Shown piece by piece: positions 36,101-48,575 of a stretch of 64,000 bases of DNA. The DNA comes from Taiwanofungus camphoratus (lineage: Eukaryota; Basidiomycota; Agaricomycetes; Polyporales; Taiwanofungaceae). The translations under genes were made by a program, and so were the position numbers. The first letter of the stretch is position 1. Each line of letters opens with the position of its first letter. The notes beneath the pieces were generated by a model that searched no databases, had not been told where the DNA came from, and saw only the letters and a list, made by a program, of their open reading frames with translations. The DNA is taken from contig CP021222.1 of assembly GCA_003999685.1 (NCBI GenBank), forward strand, positions 2,728,001 through 2,792,000, given 5' to 3'.

Positions 36101-37354
36101 GTGATCTCGCTTGTTCCATATGTCCGAGAAACGTTCCGGCGACACCTGAGCCAGAAACAAGCCGTCATGCTGGTGGAATTTGACAAGCTGAAGCGGGTAT
36201 GTTATGTTCCTACTCAATTTTCAAGTCAAGTGCCTCATCTATGGTGCGCACGTGCGTCCATCGGATGCAGGACTACCAAGAACATCAGAATGAGATACAT
36301 GCCAAGCTCATCGCGATAATGGGCGACCGTCTGAGCGCACACATCAAGTCTCTGCAGGTACGCCTGTATTTTCTCTAGCCTGTGTCAATGTCTGGTTTTT
36401 CACCGAACATGACTAATGGACTTCCCCCTGGGTGAACGTTTTGTCTAACCATTCTAGGACGTAAAATGGGACGTGCCAAAGGAGGGCGGTGGCGTGAACG
36501 ATTATATGGAAATTATAGTCAAGGACACTGTCACGCTGCATAAAGTTCTGTCTCGGTATCTCTCCACCTCTGTTGTCGAGGTAAGCATCTCAATGCGTGT
36601 CTGATGCACGTGACGCTGACGTCCCGATGTCTTAGTATGTGATGACACAAGTGTTTGCGGGCATTAATCATCGACTGTCTGAGGAATTCACTAAGATTGA
36701 GCTTCCCTCTCAGGAGGCAAAGGACAGGTGGGCGCTCTGCTTTTGTCCTCTTGAGGGAATGTTAAGGAAGGTCTTTTCAGGCTACTCGCTGATGCGCGGT
36801 ACCTCCACCAGAAATTGGCCGCCCTCAAAAATGTGGGGGCACCGACCGCCATGCTCGAGACCGTGGTCTCGGAAAAGAGCGTGGCACGGAAAGCCCCTCC
36901 ACCAGCGACACAGCGCATTAAGGGTATCCTCGGGAGAGCAGACAGCATAGGCCTAACTGGCAGGAAGGTCAGCACGCCCACGCCCACGCCCAATATGGAG
37001 AAAGCGCTTCCATCGCCCGCTCCCCCGCCGGTGACGACAACACCTACTCCAGAGCTGGAACTCACTGCTGCACCGGGTATTCCTCCTGTCGACCCCATGG
37101 CCGATAACGCGCCGAGTGCAGATCCTGTGGCCTCCGCTTCTGCCGCCTCGCCTCCGTTACAGAACTCAGAGATGAATGAGAAGACCAATGCGGACGGTAC
37201 ACCAGCTGACGAGGCTCCACCGCAGACACCCCCGAAGGAGGAAGTGCGTTCGCCTGCCCCGGAGGCAGTACCCTCACCATCTGCAGAAGAGAAGCGAGTA
37301 GCACGGAATGGAGACGTTCTGAATAGGCACGCTAATGCCCCTGAGGAAGAGTAA
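33200..37354 (+). CDS. VPS54: VPS54, GARP complex subunit
   Basis: Vps54 tethers endosome-derived vesicles at the trans-Golgi network as part of the GARP complex. The start is ATG 33200 (MSDQTSTPSRPATPVGDLPN). Exon 2 carries VRRKDFDPYLSAVAPEWERF and a helical tethering region with ALAHSLPLLEKLSHHADTLE, LVREISVRATSFFAALSNLQ and then LVTAGQWGEALDVIDELNGL. The conserved C-terminal Vps54 domain follows: AVSATLEVLVLLADYLKIIM, VELLKAFNSRTCQVVLGAGA-like sequence, LVPYVRETFRRHL, then LSRYLSTSVVEYVMTQVFAG. The last 170 residues are proline- and alanine-rich and low in complexity. At least eight introns are present, and several junctions were followed by eye. No lesion was found. Confidence 0.9.
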
Positions 37355-40300
37355 CCTCTGCAGAACGGTGCCTGAGCGGAGCGCGGTGTGCGGGCTCGTT
37401 ATATGCTATTAGTGCTCGTAGTAATGTACTGTACAGGGAGGAACATGCGTAGACTCTGGAGGACAAGCTTCCTTCTTTGATCGAGATGCATGAAGACGAG
37501 GCATTGCGCGGATGCTCCCCGAACGGAGGCCTGTACCGCATACCGAACGCTGAGCTTTTCATGATCTCAGAAGGTAAAAAGTGTGACAAGCGCTGTTGGT
37601 TTTCAACACAAGGAACGTGCGCCCCTCGAGTGCGCGCGTCTGCTTAAGGGCGCCCCGGGTGTAAATATACCCACACAAAGGACACCGAGGGTAAACAGAC
37701 GTGTAGGAACTCAGCGATTGTGTACTGCGATCGATGACGCCGCTCTGAATCTTCGTAAAATCTGCTGACCCACAACCACCCTCAGCTGACCAACTAGGAA
37801 ACGAAGGAGAATGCGAGACTTATTATCACTGTCAGTGCTTGGGGGATGCATGGAGGGGGGCGAGCACGGAAGCTGGATTACTGCACATTGTCATTGTCAT
37901 GGAAACTGTGCGGCACAGCGTACTACGACGTCACAGAATTTGTCGCTGGGAACCGCTGGCCGTGTGCAAGCGATGGCCATTGCATAGATGACCCTTCAGT
38001 AACGTCATGCTAGTGTATGAGCTGACCAGCAATGGACATCTGCAATGGCCTCCATCACTCCTCCGCCGTCACCACCAGAATAATCGCAAGTCCATCCCGA
38101 GTACGCACGTCGTTGATGAACGCATGAGAAAGCAGCGAACGGCCGGTTGTCCAGTTGAAAATCAAGTTGCGACCATGAGACGAGTCTCGTATATGATCGA
38201 ATTGTGATATCGTCGTCGTTGCTGTACCGTGTGTACGAGTCCATGGCGACGCTGCCGGCATTGAAACATAATTCATACTTGGAGTGACCGGGCGCCGATG
38301 CATATCCCGATATTCAGGAATTCAGGAAAAATATCGAGAAATAAAAAGAGTCGGTCACAAGAGATTCCCGTTGCGCCGGACATGAGAACAATTGCACGCC
38401 TGCTCCTGAGTCGATCACGACGGTCGCAACCAACCCGGAGCGATCGCATGTACAAGATCGCTAGCGATGAGCTTGTCTCGATGACAATGGGAATGCGGAT
38501 TTTTTTGTTCTCCTATTTGGGAAGCGAGTCGAGATCGAAGAGGGTTCGCGAAGCTCGAAGGATGGCAGCAGCATGCGGGATGTAGCTGTAAGGTGATTGA
38601 TGGCTATCAGCGGCGTCGAAACAGGTTGAGCGTCTACAAACTACATGAGACCGAAAGACATTGCGGGGAACGTCGACTCCAACGCTAAGCTAAATGCAAA
38701 CTGGAGTGATGCTAGACAGGAACTGACAGAACGCCACTAGTACGTATGTCTGGATCAAGCAAATAGGGCGACCTGATGGCGGTGATTGATTGACCATATG
38801 GGTCCATATGTTGTAGAAGTTCGGCGTTGGAAATGAACAGTTACCCAATACAGAAGCGAGAGTACCGACTGGCAGAGAGACCATCAAGCGAGTTAGAACG
38901 GTGGCAGGCAGGATTTAGCTGTTGTGATGCGATGCACTTCTTACATGTGCTTCATGAGAAGACAAATTCCAAGGCGCTCAGCGCGTGGTCTAGACATGTC
39001 GTGTGATGTATTCCCAGTGGACTTGGTGACTCCCGTCCATTTGAGATTGATTACCCCGAAAAAAGGTCCCCATCGCAAACGTCCGGTACTAAGGCCTAGA
39101 CAACTGCTGCGGCTACTGTTCGACCCCGCTACTGCCCTGCGAGTACAGCGGTTCCGGATGATGCACACCTATTTGAGGGTGCCCACTGGGTATACCTCTT
39201 CCGGGTCCAAGCGTTTGGATGGATGAGTATATCAACGTTTTTACGGAGGTGCCGACGTGACCTCTGAGCCGACGGAATAAGCATCATTGTTGCCATCATA
39301 CTCTCCGAATGTAAATCATCCGCAGAGTTGGGGGAAAATAAAAGAAAGGCAGCTGACCGGTGAGGTGCATGGTGATGGATGTGCATGACCCTCGTTTCCA
39401 CCGTCTCGTACAACTTCTGGCGGTAAGTAATCACTGCAGCGGTGTGCGCATGGGACAGTCATGGCCAGTCCGTGTGGATGTGACAAACGCGGGTGTCACG
39501 GCGCGTCACCTCATCGTGAGCAGTCATGACGTCACGCGGACCCCGTCCGAAAAGGGTATGCCGTCGGGGATCATCATGCGAAATGGAGTGGCGGGGCATC
39601 CTGCGAGCGAGCCTCGCTCTCGATGCAAGAAATGTAGTAAAAGATAGGCTCAAATCCGGGGCATGGCTGAAGGGAGGGTAAGCATTCCTACAGTAACTGA
39701 CTCAGCATTTATTTCAAAGAGCCGCTGCGACGTCACTCGTCCCAGTCGTAGTGCTGGTGGCTTCCGAACCCTTGCAGTCACGGCGACATGACCTCGCAGT
39801 GACGGTGACATGCGCCGGCCAGTCGTGGGGAAGATGACAATTCAGCCAGGAATGGTGTGATGATATGTCAACGCCGAGGCGGGCGATTTGTCTCACGTCG
39901 TGACCGACAGCAGAAATGGAGCAAGAATTACGCATCGTATGCACGAGCGTGATCACCCGCACTGATCAATGCGGACGACGGTGGTCATTGGTGTGTATGG
40001 CGAATCTTTGTGACGAGTATCTCGAGATAGAGTTTTGGGATAGACAATTTCCGGAAACGCGAGATCAGCGCGAGTCATGACGATGATGGCGGTAGAGTGA
40101 CAATCGTGAAGTACATACGGTTAGCATGCACAGAAACACCTGGAATTGGGGTGAAACGCGCAGGGCGCGGTGCTAGATACATGTAACTATTAAACTAACG
40201 TGGTGAAGGTGCGATGAGAAAGGGAACCGCGCATCTTCCTAAGAGATCTAATTAGGAAGGGCACATATCTGTCAATGATAGCCTGATGTGTGAGGCAGTA

Positions 40301-40844
40301 TGGCATATCAGGCGAAAGATGAGAGGCAGCACACGTTATGGAGGTGATGTACTCGCAGACGAAACAAACACCGGGAGAGTCTATCATTGCAAGAAGTATC
40401 AGAATTGATACATTACAGGCATTGCGTCCTTCTCAAGGCCCGAATGTCCCGACTGAAGGTTAAAGAGCACAGCTTCCCCGCGATGGATGGTATCATCCGG
40501 AGCGTCGGACAATTGAGGCGGACGTTGGTCAACTAGCAGAATAAATGCTCGGGGAGGCTAATTAAGCGAACCGCCGGGACCTGCAATATGACAAGTCGAA
40601 GAGGTGGGACGAACGAACGCGCATCAGTCGCTGGCACATTGTAGAAGCTAGACCGCGAGGGTACACCTGCCTGGCCCGGCGAGAGGAGTCGGTCTGGAAT
40701 ACACGTTGGCGGAGTAATAGATGAAATCGAAGCATGAAGAAGGCGCCTAGATGAGAGAAAGACGAGGACAATGGCGAGAAAAATAGAACGTGCGTTTCGT
40801 TGCCATCGGGGTGCTCTGTGAAGGGGACAGAATGGGCTGGAATG
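37355..40844. other. Large gene-poor interval between VPS54 and the ECL1-family gene
   Basis: About 3.5 kb without any convincing coding region, in contrast to the dense spacing elsewhere. Short ORFs on both strands overlap each other and show no domain. ACGTCA/TGACGT motifs recur at 37928, 38002, 39527 (full TGACGTCA palindrome) and 39730. I found no terminal repeats, transposase fragments or tRNA-like structure. A long non-coding transcript or a remote promoter is possible. Confidence 0.5.
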
Positions 40845-40955
40845 TGACTCGTAGTGACTCTCTGTGACGTCGATCTGCCATACTTGGGACATGCCGAGCG
40901 CATCGCCTGCGGCTGTCACGGAAATGTCACGCAGACGTCACGCGGAAGCGAGTCA
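40845..40955. promoter_or_regulatory. Cluster of bZIP-type sites upstream of the ECL1-family gene
   Basis: Five sites fall within 111 bp: TGACTC at 40845 and 40855, TGACGT at 40865, ACGTCA at 40935 and GAGTCA (reverse TGACTC) at 40950. TGACTC is the Gcn4/AP-1 core and TGACGT the CRE/ATF core. The cluster lies about 210-320 bp before the start codon. Binding is inferred from motif only. Confidence 0.55.
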
Positions 40956-41085
40956 GATGAGAATTTCGTGCCTCAGATTCGGTGTTCACACCATTTCGCG
41001 CGTTTCGCTGGACCCTTTATATTTCCTCTTTGTATTCCCTGTCCATGCCTCCCTGTCCACCCCTTCACCCGAGCACATCCAGGCC

Positions 41086-41092
41086 TATATAA
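41086..41092 (+). promoter_or_regulatory. TATA box of the ECL1-family gene
   Basis: A clean TATATAA lies 80 bp before the start codon and downstream of the bZIP-site cluster. It is the clearest TATA element near a start codon in the window. Confidence 0.6.
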
Positions 41093-41165
41093 CCCCCCGC
41101 TTTGCCCATTCCTATCCCACGACGTCTACACCCCGTCGATCATCTATCGCTGCGTACAAGCTGAC

Positions 41166-42757
41166 ATGTATGAAGAAGTCTGTCTCCTTTGTGGCAAGCC
41201 AGTCAACGCCGATGGGTATGTTCTTTGAGCGTTATGTCCGAGAAGGTCTGCTGACCGTGCCTTCCAATATGTACTGGTTGAAACTCGGCATTTAGGCGGG
41301 CTTACTGCAGTGACGAATGCGAGAGCCTTGATGCCACCTCGCCCTCCATATCGACAAGCAGCAGCGCTTATCCATCACCATACTTGCATTCCATGAATGG
41401 TCCAGGCAATCTCGCAGACGTTCCGGCCTTGGTTCCTTCTGCGCTTGGGCGCTCACTGAATGCGAGCCCCTACAAAACTCACAAAAACCGTCTGTCTGTA
41501 TCATCATCCTCTACGTCTGACTTCGCATGGTCTACCTTCACCGACGATGAGGATGACGACAGCGTCAGTCCCGGGCTACTCAGTGGCGGTGGCGAGGACG
41601 AGCTGATCCATAAATCTGACCTATTCAATGCTGACGTCGGTAATGCGAAGCTGTCTGGCTCCCTCGGTCACATTTTGAATCGTCCTACGGGTTCGGGCCT
41701 ATCATACGCTCGCCGACCTTCCAGCACCAATAATCGCTCTACTATACCGTTGCTACACAGGCGTACGTCGTCCATAGCTATGTCTAGTCCACCGGCCACA
41801 GGCTCGGGTTTTCCACAGAGTGCGCCGGCACCTAACTCTCCTGCAGAAGATGATTTCTCGGATGCACCTTCAGCTTCCATCTCGTCGGTGTCATCCGCGC
41901 ACTCATACGGTGCGCACGAACGGAGGCGTACGAGGAAGTCGAGAGCTTCTGAAGGCAATCAATCAGGCGAGCAGGACAAGGAGGCGGACACTGTCACCTC
42001 AAAATCCGGGCGCAACAGGGCCAGTCTCCCAGCATATTTCTCACTTCTCACGTCCTCGACATCGCCTTCGTCTACTCGCACGCAGCGCTTCCCGTCGTCT
42101 CTGCAAACGCTCACGGCACTCACACGATCATTCCAGTCGTCGCCTCCCACGCCTCGCGTAGCTAATCCTATACTCGATTCAACCACGACGTATGCTCGTC
42201 CTTCAGGCGTAGAGGCAACACCGCGAGGTCGCAAACGTGATCCTGATGCGCGCTCGACGTCTAGCCGACGGTCAGCTGCTCGGTCGCCTCCACGCCAATT
42301 GACTCGTGATATGGTGGCTGCACAGGGACCTTCCCCGCCTCACCGCAACGCCCACATCGGTCCGCAGGCCCGCGCCCGCATTGACAACGTCGAGAAGGTG
42401 TTCGACTGGGTCTCGAACAGCCCTGTCGTGGGGACACAGGTACGGGGGCGGACGCTCACCCGTCGCAACAGCTCGCCTCCTCCAAAGCCGAGTCTCGACA
42501 CCCTTCTTGGGCGGAGGGAGTCAGACGACCAGTTCGACGTTGTGCGAGAGGCGTTGGCGCGGAGTCTGCATATTCACCATTATGTCCCTGATAACGGATA
42601 CGAATCGCGCGTTCTGAGGGATGGGACGCGGGGCCGAAGGAGGGCCAACGAAATCGACGAGCCGCCTATGGGCGTAGACAACCGTGAAGCGCCTGGTTTT
42701 GGGAACGGGCGCAGCGGTCTTAGAGCACGCGAGCGGGGGCGGGCTGTTGTACGGTGA
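41166..42757 (+). CDS. ECL1-family zinc-binding protein
   Basis: The ECL1/2/3 family of fission yeast extends chronological lifespan and responds to nutrient starvation. The function in basidiomycetes is not known to me. Two exons (41166-41215 and 41296-42757) give about 503 residues. The N-terminal zinc site is split by the intron: VCLLCGKPVNADG in exon 1, then RAYCSDECESLD in exon 2 (C-x2-C and C-x3-C). The rest is serine-rich and apparently disordered, with basic patches (RKSRASEGN, RGRKRDPDARSTSSRRSAAR). Compared with the small yeast Ecl proteins it has a very long C-terminal extension, as is usual in filamentous fungi. The promoter carries a TATA box and clustered bZIP-like sites. Confidence 0.78.
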
Positions 42758-45453
42758 TCGTTCCTTTGACTTCGTCCGACCGAGCAAAAATCTGCAGTCA
42801 AATGGACGAATTTTTTTTCTCATTATGGCAACGGCATAGACGCATCCTCGTTCTTGATCCAGATGAAAAAGTTGGGACTTCGCATGGCATCATCACCCCC
42901 TCTCGCAACTATCTATCTGTTGATATCTCAACCTATCCTTGTGCCGGCTCAAAATCGTCTTGCGTCGTTTGGTTTCGCCTTCTCTTCGGGTTTTTCCCTG
43001 GGAGCAGGAGAACGTGCATTTAATTGTTTCGAATGCATCGCGACACACCGCACTGTTCTGCCTCGTCGTTCGGTGCGCAAAAAAGTACTTCGTGGACAGC
43101 AAGCCTTCGTCACGGTCCCATCTCCGCCGCAAGCACCCTTATCTATGTATCTATTCGAGCAAGCCTCCACCGTATTCTCTATTCAAATCACGCACACACA
43201 TTCACATTCGCAGTTACATTTAGAACACCTCTCATATCTTGGCCATTTATCTTCGCATTCCCACTCCAAAATTCTTTGTCTCAATCGAAAGGGTTCATTT
43301 GGTAGCACGTCTCATTAGCGTTCGTAGAATCTTCTTTTTTTTCATTCATCATGCAATATGCCATACGATATCACGCAAACACGAAGTCACATCGCAACGA
43401 TAACCTCATGTAATACTAAACATCGCATAATTGATAAGAGGTTCAAAACTAATTGAATCATCGTTATGTGCCCCAGTGTAAGGCATCGGATCAGACCACG
43501 GCGCGCTAGCAGGAACATATGACCAGAACTATGGCTGATAGACGTCTTCTAGTTCCTCGTCTGCATCTATAGAATATGTCGCGACCTTCCTAGCCCAATG
43601 CTAGCCCCAGCAGTGACAAAGAACCTTCAGATAGACCAGAGGGGATCAGCCTGCCGACTGGGTGTCAATTGACTGGACATTCGCTACCGAGGTCCTATTT
43701 ATTCTCGTTTTTGCAATGACAGGCCGATAGCTTTGCTGACACGCACGAGAACACACAATTGCTGACTTGATCTGCAGAGCAGTGTCCGGCGGTGATTGCG
43801 GTCGAAATACGATGCGAAGGAGATATTGGTGAGCGTCCTGATGATGCCTTCGTGACGACCCTCTCGTGACGCATAGAATCGTGATTGAGGTTTTCGTCGT
43901 TATGAAGAATGTATACACAAACGGCCAGTTATATAGTCTACGTTTGTATATAGTTACAACCGCCCTCTCGCGGCGTGAGTTCGCGAAAGGAGATACACAT
44001 GCTGTCCTTACCCTGATGACCTGCGGTCAATCAAATTGCAACAGTGTCATCACCTCCGGTCACTGACAAGTCCGGCTTCCCCAGGACGTCCGATAAAACC
44101 ATCCGAGAGAAACAAAATCAATCGTTCGTTCATGTTAACGCGGTATGACTGACTCCGAAATAAGCTGCTGCGGAGCGTCAACCCACAATTGCACAAGCCT
44201 GGACTGAACTCATCAAGGAAGATGTCCACCGAGGGGACAGCTGCTAAAGCCTGTGCAGAACCGCAGACGCTGAGTGCAAGGAATTGACACCGGGTTGACC
44301 CACGATCGCGGAACCTGCGGAGCACAGGTGAGAAGTGAATATTTGCAGCACCGAAGCGGAGACAGAGCATGCGGGCAGATGTGCTTTCCAACCTTCACAT
44401 TGCTCAGTGAAGTCTTCCGGTTTGAATGCCTGGGGAAGGGGCGCCGTTATGCGCTTGATCATAATGTTGAGTAGTTGAGCTCGGAGAGACATCAGCAGAC
44501 GCTACCGAGCTTGTTCTTTGTCTGCCTCGTAGAGATGGAAGCCGTAGCCCAAGTTTGAGCACCCAATGAGAGCCATGTGGGCATCGGTTGTCCTGGCTTC
44601 AGGCTCACGGCCAGTTCCCATAGAAAACCCCTCAGGGAACCCCTTAACAGGTGGAGAGGGGAGGGTCTAGGCGGTACAAATGGAGCGAGGAATATCTACG
44701 GCAATCGATACCACCAGAGCTGAGCATCAAGACAGCATCTGGTAAGAAGCTTGCTAAATACATATGACTGTGAGTCATAGCGCTATCACCCCCCTCCATC
44801 TAATCTCACTTACAGGTTACCTCAATGTGTGGATTTGGTCTTCGTCTTGTCTCTGCCAAAGAGGACTTGATTCAAGATAATGTGTGACCGACGTTGTGAT
44901 GCGTGCTATCACGTTGTACTTGCCAGAGTCGTCACGCCTGCCCGAGAGACAATACTCGCCTAGGACACGCGGACGACGTGCTCAAGGGGTTGCCAGTAAA
45001 CCGTCGGAGCTCGATAACGGTTCATCGGAGACGGGATCACATTCCCTCGGACCGTACATTGAAAAGGAGGCGGAAGGCTCTATCGATTGGAGACACTGTT
45101 GCAGCTGACTTTTCCTGGGAGTATCTACAATAGCCATCCCCTCTCGGTGAGCCAGCTGAGACAGCGTTGAATGAGAGGAGGATAGTGCGCGCATTCGTAA
45201 TAAGCCACCATTGTACGAAAGTGTAGCAGCTTGAGATGGCACGTAAATAAGGATGTTCGAATGGGACTCGGCTACACGTACAGCTGAGTACAATTACACG
45301 CGTGGCCGTAATGAGGAGAGTGAGTACCAGTAGTGTAGGACGCAAGCCGGGCCTGACATGCTGCAATCTGACCTTCCCTGATAACTACATCCATCTCCCA
45401 GTTTCTTTGTACTCTTTGCAGACCATCACTGCCTGCTGTTGCATAACATTGAC
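42758..45453. other. Gene-poor interval between ECL1-family gene and GID7
   Basis: About 2.7 kb. The first 500 bp probably hold the ECL1-family 3' UTR; a 154-codon ORF at 42854-43318 has no recognisable composition or homology, and I do not call it. The rest may contain the GID7 5' exon or promoter. No repeat, TE or RNA gene was recognised. Confidence 0.4.
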
Positions 45454-48400
45454 CCGTAGAAAACATCGTCACCATTGATTCACTCAGCGAGCTCATTCCA
45501 TCGCGGGTCACCACGCCGCACCAGACCGCAGCTCTGGAACCCAGTGATACCACTTCCCGTTCACTCATCTCTACATCTTTGAGTCTTACTCCAGTATCAA
45601 GGACACAAACGTCGAGTACTAGCCTAATTCCGTCCACCCGAACCAGGTCAGAACTCGAGGAAGGTGCAAGTGACGGTGCCTCCGATTCTTCAACCCTCAC
45701 AGCACTCTCGTCGAGTTCCACCCCTTTGTCTTACCTACACCCATCCTCCGGAATCGCTCATATATCATCTTCTGTGATTGAAGAGCACTCAGAACCGGAT
45801 CCGGAGCTTAGTCGTGCCCGTAAGAGACAGAGAATTGACAGCCAAAGCTCGTCTGCCTCTACTTCGCTTACTTCAATTGAACGCACACTCCTTACCGAAG
45901 ACACCTTTTCATCTCTTGCCAACGACAACACAAACATGAGGCTGACGGAGACCGATCAAGACTCCACAACATCTTTCTCTTCCATCCCCGAGGCAGGCCC
46001 GTCGTCCATTGCGGGCACTACCAATGGGCACAACGGTACTGTAGCCAAGAGTAACGGGTATACTCGGCCGTATACAAATGGCTCGTTGAAGTCATCAGCT
46101 CTGGACGGAGTAGACGGGCTTGGGCCGGATAGGCACCCTATGTCGATCGCCAGGGTGTCGCTACCGGGATCCACATTATACAACGACTCGTACGTTGCTC
46201 GTGAGGAGTTTGTGAGATTGGTTATACAGAGCCTGCGGGATGTCGGGTATATGTGCGTCGTTATTTTCACTCTCATTTGGACCAGTTGTCTCACGTCGTA
46301 GTATCATGCCTTAGCGAATCAGCGGCGACCCTAGAGGCAGAGTCGGGCTATGCCATGGAGAGCCCTGAAGTAGCAGAGTTTCGGAGGTGTATCTTGGACG
46401 CGTCATGGAGTAGTGCAGAAGCCGCTTTAATGCGTCTGGGAGTTGCGGACGACGAGAGACTTTGGGTAATTGTTGGAAGCAGGTTCCATGTTCTATGCGT
46501 GCTTATGCGCTTGACTTCGTAGGAGGCGAAGTTTCTGATCAGTCAACAGAAGTACCTAGAGCTACTGGAAGCCGGTAAAATTACCACAGCACTGCAAGTT
46601 CTGCGAAACGAACTCGCACCTTTGAGCGTTGAGCCAGATACCTTACACTCGTTATCAAGGTCCGTACAACATAAATCCGGATTGCTCTAGCGAGATGCTA
46701 ATAGTACTATGACATTTTTGTTAGTCTCATGATGTGCTCAGATCCAGAAGATCTGCGACAGAGAGTGGGGTGGGACGGTGCTTCGGGCAGTTCTCGACGA
46801 CAATTGCTGATCAATTTACAACGTAGGTGTTCCATTACCTCGCTGTGCTTTTACTGATCGTCGAGGCAGGATATATACCTTCGTCGGTCATGATTCCGCA
46901 GCGGCGATTCGCTACGCTACTTGATCAAGCACGCGCGTGGCAGCAGAGCCAGTGTCTCTACCATAACGCTCCCTTCAACTCGCGCACGTTCTCCCTCTAT
47001 ACAGATCACTCGTGCGACAAGAACGCATTTCCTCGAGTGACGACCGCGATTCTGGAGGTTCATACCGATGAAGTATGGAACCTTGAGTGGAGTCACAGTG
47101 GGAATTTCTTAGCTAGTGCTAGTAAGGATAAGTCTGCCATTATTTGGCGGATTGAAGTGAGCATTTTTCACTACTTGCTTTTGTGTTAAAGGGCACCATT
47201 CCGCTACCAGATTCTGAGTATCTCCTTGTGTAGCTCGATAAAGATCCGTCAATACGCGAATACTCACCCCAATTCATCCTGCGAGATCACCCATATCCAG
47301 TAGGCTGCGTAGCGTGGTCGCTAAACGATTCGATTCTTCTGACGGCGGCAGAACACTGCATCAAGCTATGGGACACCAGGGTGACTATTGCGAACCGCTC
47401 CGAACGATTATTCCTGACAACGCTGATTGTAGACGGGCACCTGTATTCACTCACTCGACGCGCATAGTGATGTCGTAACTGCCCTTGTATGGTTGCCCGA
47501 CGGTTCGGGTTTCATCTCAGGTGGCTTGGATAGGAAGATCATCCTATGGGTATGTAATGATCCTTTGTATTGGTGGACCTACGTAACGAGACTCGCATTC
47601 TAGGATGCGGACGGGAAACAGTGTGACACATGGGGTCAGACACCGATACGTGTAACTGACCTCGTTATCACGCCAGACTCGACGCGCCTTGTCGCTGTGG
47701 GAATGTACGATGTGCCCGGGACACCAAGCCCAACACCACCCGAGGGAGGAACTCCACCAGGAGCTGCTGCTGCTGCACGAAGCTCGGAGACCCGAGTCAT
47801 CGTTTATGATCTAGCGACTAAGCAACCTGAGACGTTCGTACTCAAAGGTGTCTAGATTTTATCCTACACAGGATGGCTGATGTCTTCGTGTTCGTAGAAT
47901 GATCCAGTTGCATGGTGAACTGACAAGCGTGAAGATCTCTCAGGACTCTCGATATGCACTGATCAATCGCGCTCCTGATATTGATTCTCACTGTGTATGT
48001 CCCCGGTTCTCCTTTCTCATCAGACCCTTGTCTCATCTTGAGACACCAGGGAATCGATCTATGGGATTTAGACACAGGGCGAATAGCACGGAAGTATACG
48101 GGCCAGAGACAGTCTCGGCATGTCATTAGGAGTTGTTTTGGTGGAATTGATGGCACCTTTGTTGCAAGTGGAAGTGAAGGTATGTCTTCATTGCGTGTGA
48201 TCTGTTTTCTCGGTGGTCACTGGCTTCCATATATACTAAATACTTGTCGTTGTAGATGGGAACGTGTATGTTTGGCACCGAGACTCAGGGACACTACTTG
48301 AAGTTCTTTCTGGACATGGTGCTGGAAGTGTCAATTCCGTGGCATGGAATCCACGCAATGAGAGGATGTTTGCGTCATGCTCGGATGACAAGACCATTCG

Positions 48401-48575
48401 AATATGGGAGGCACCACCGTCGGACGCGTTGGGGACACCGACCGACGTCCATGAACATTTGACGCAGGAGCAGGAGAATGGAAAAGGCAAGGGTAAGAGT
48501 CGGGAGCGGTGGGATGGGAATGGTGTAGATGATGGGTACGGACATGGTTTGACATCTACACCCACGTTATTATGA
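45454..48575 (+). CDS. GID7/WDR26-like subunit of the GID/CTLH E3 ubiquitin ligase
   Basis: This WD40 protein is a supramolecular assembly subunit of the GID ligase, which degrades gluconeogenic enzymes. A serine-rich N-terminus is followed by a LisH-like segment ([17 protein letters not shown], near 46200-46250). A CTLH region follows with [20 protein letters not shown] and [20 protein letters not shown], then [20 protein letters not shown]. The pre-WD segment is [20 protein letters not shown]. The WD repeats include [40 protein letters not shown]-like sequence and [20 protein letters not shown]. Many small introns are present. The start is uncertain: the frame is open from 45454 without an ATG, so an upstream first exon is likely. 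The stop is at 48573-48575. Confidence 0.85.

Noticed and set aside
37400-40400. Possible transposable element in the gene-poor block
   Set aside because: No terminal inverted repeats, LTRs, target-site duplications or transposase/reverse-transcriptase fragments were found by eye.
42854-43318. 154-codon plus-strand ORF downstream of the ECL1-family gene
   Set aside because: It has no domain-like sequence and low-complexity serine/histidine content. It overlaps other ORFs in the probable 3' UTR.
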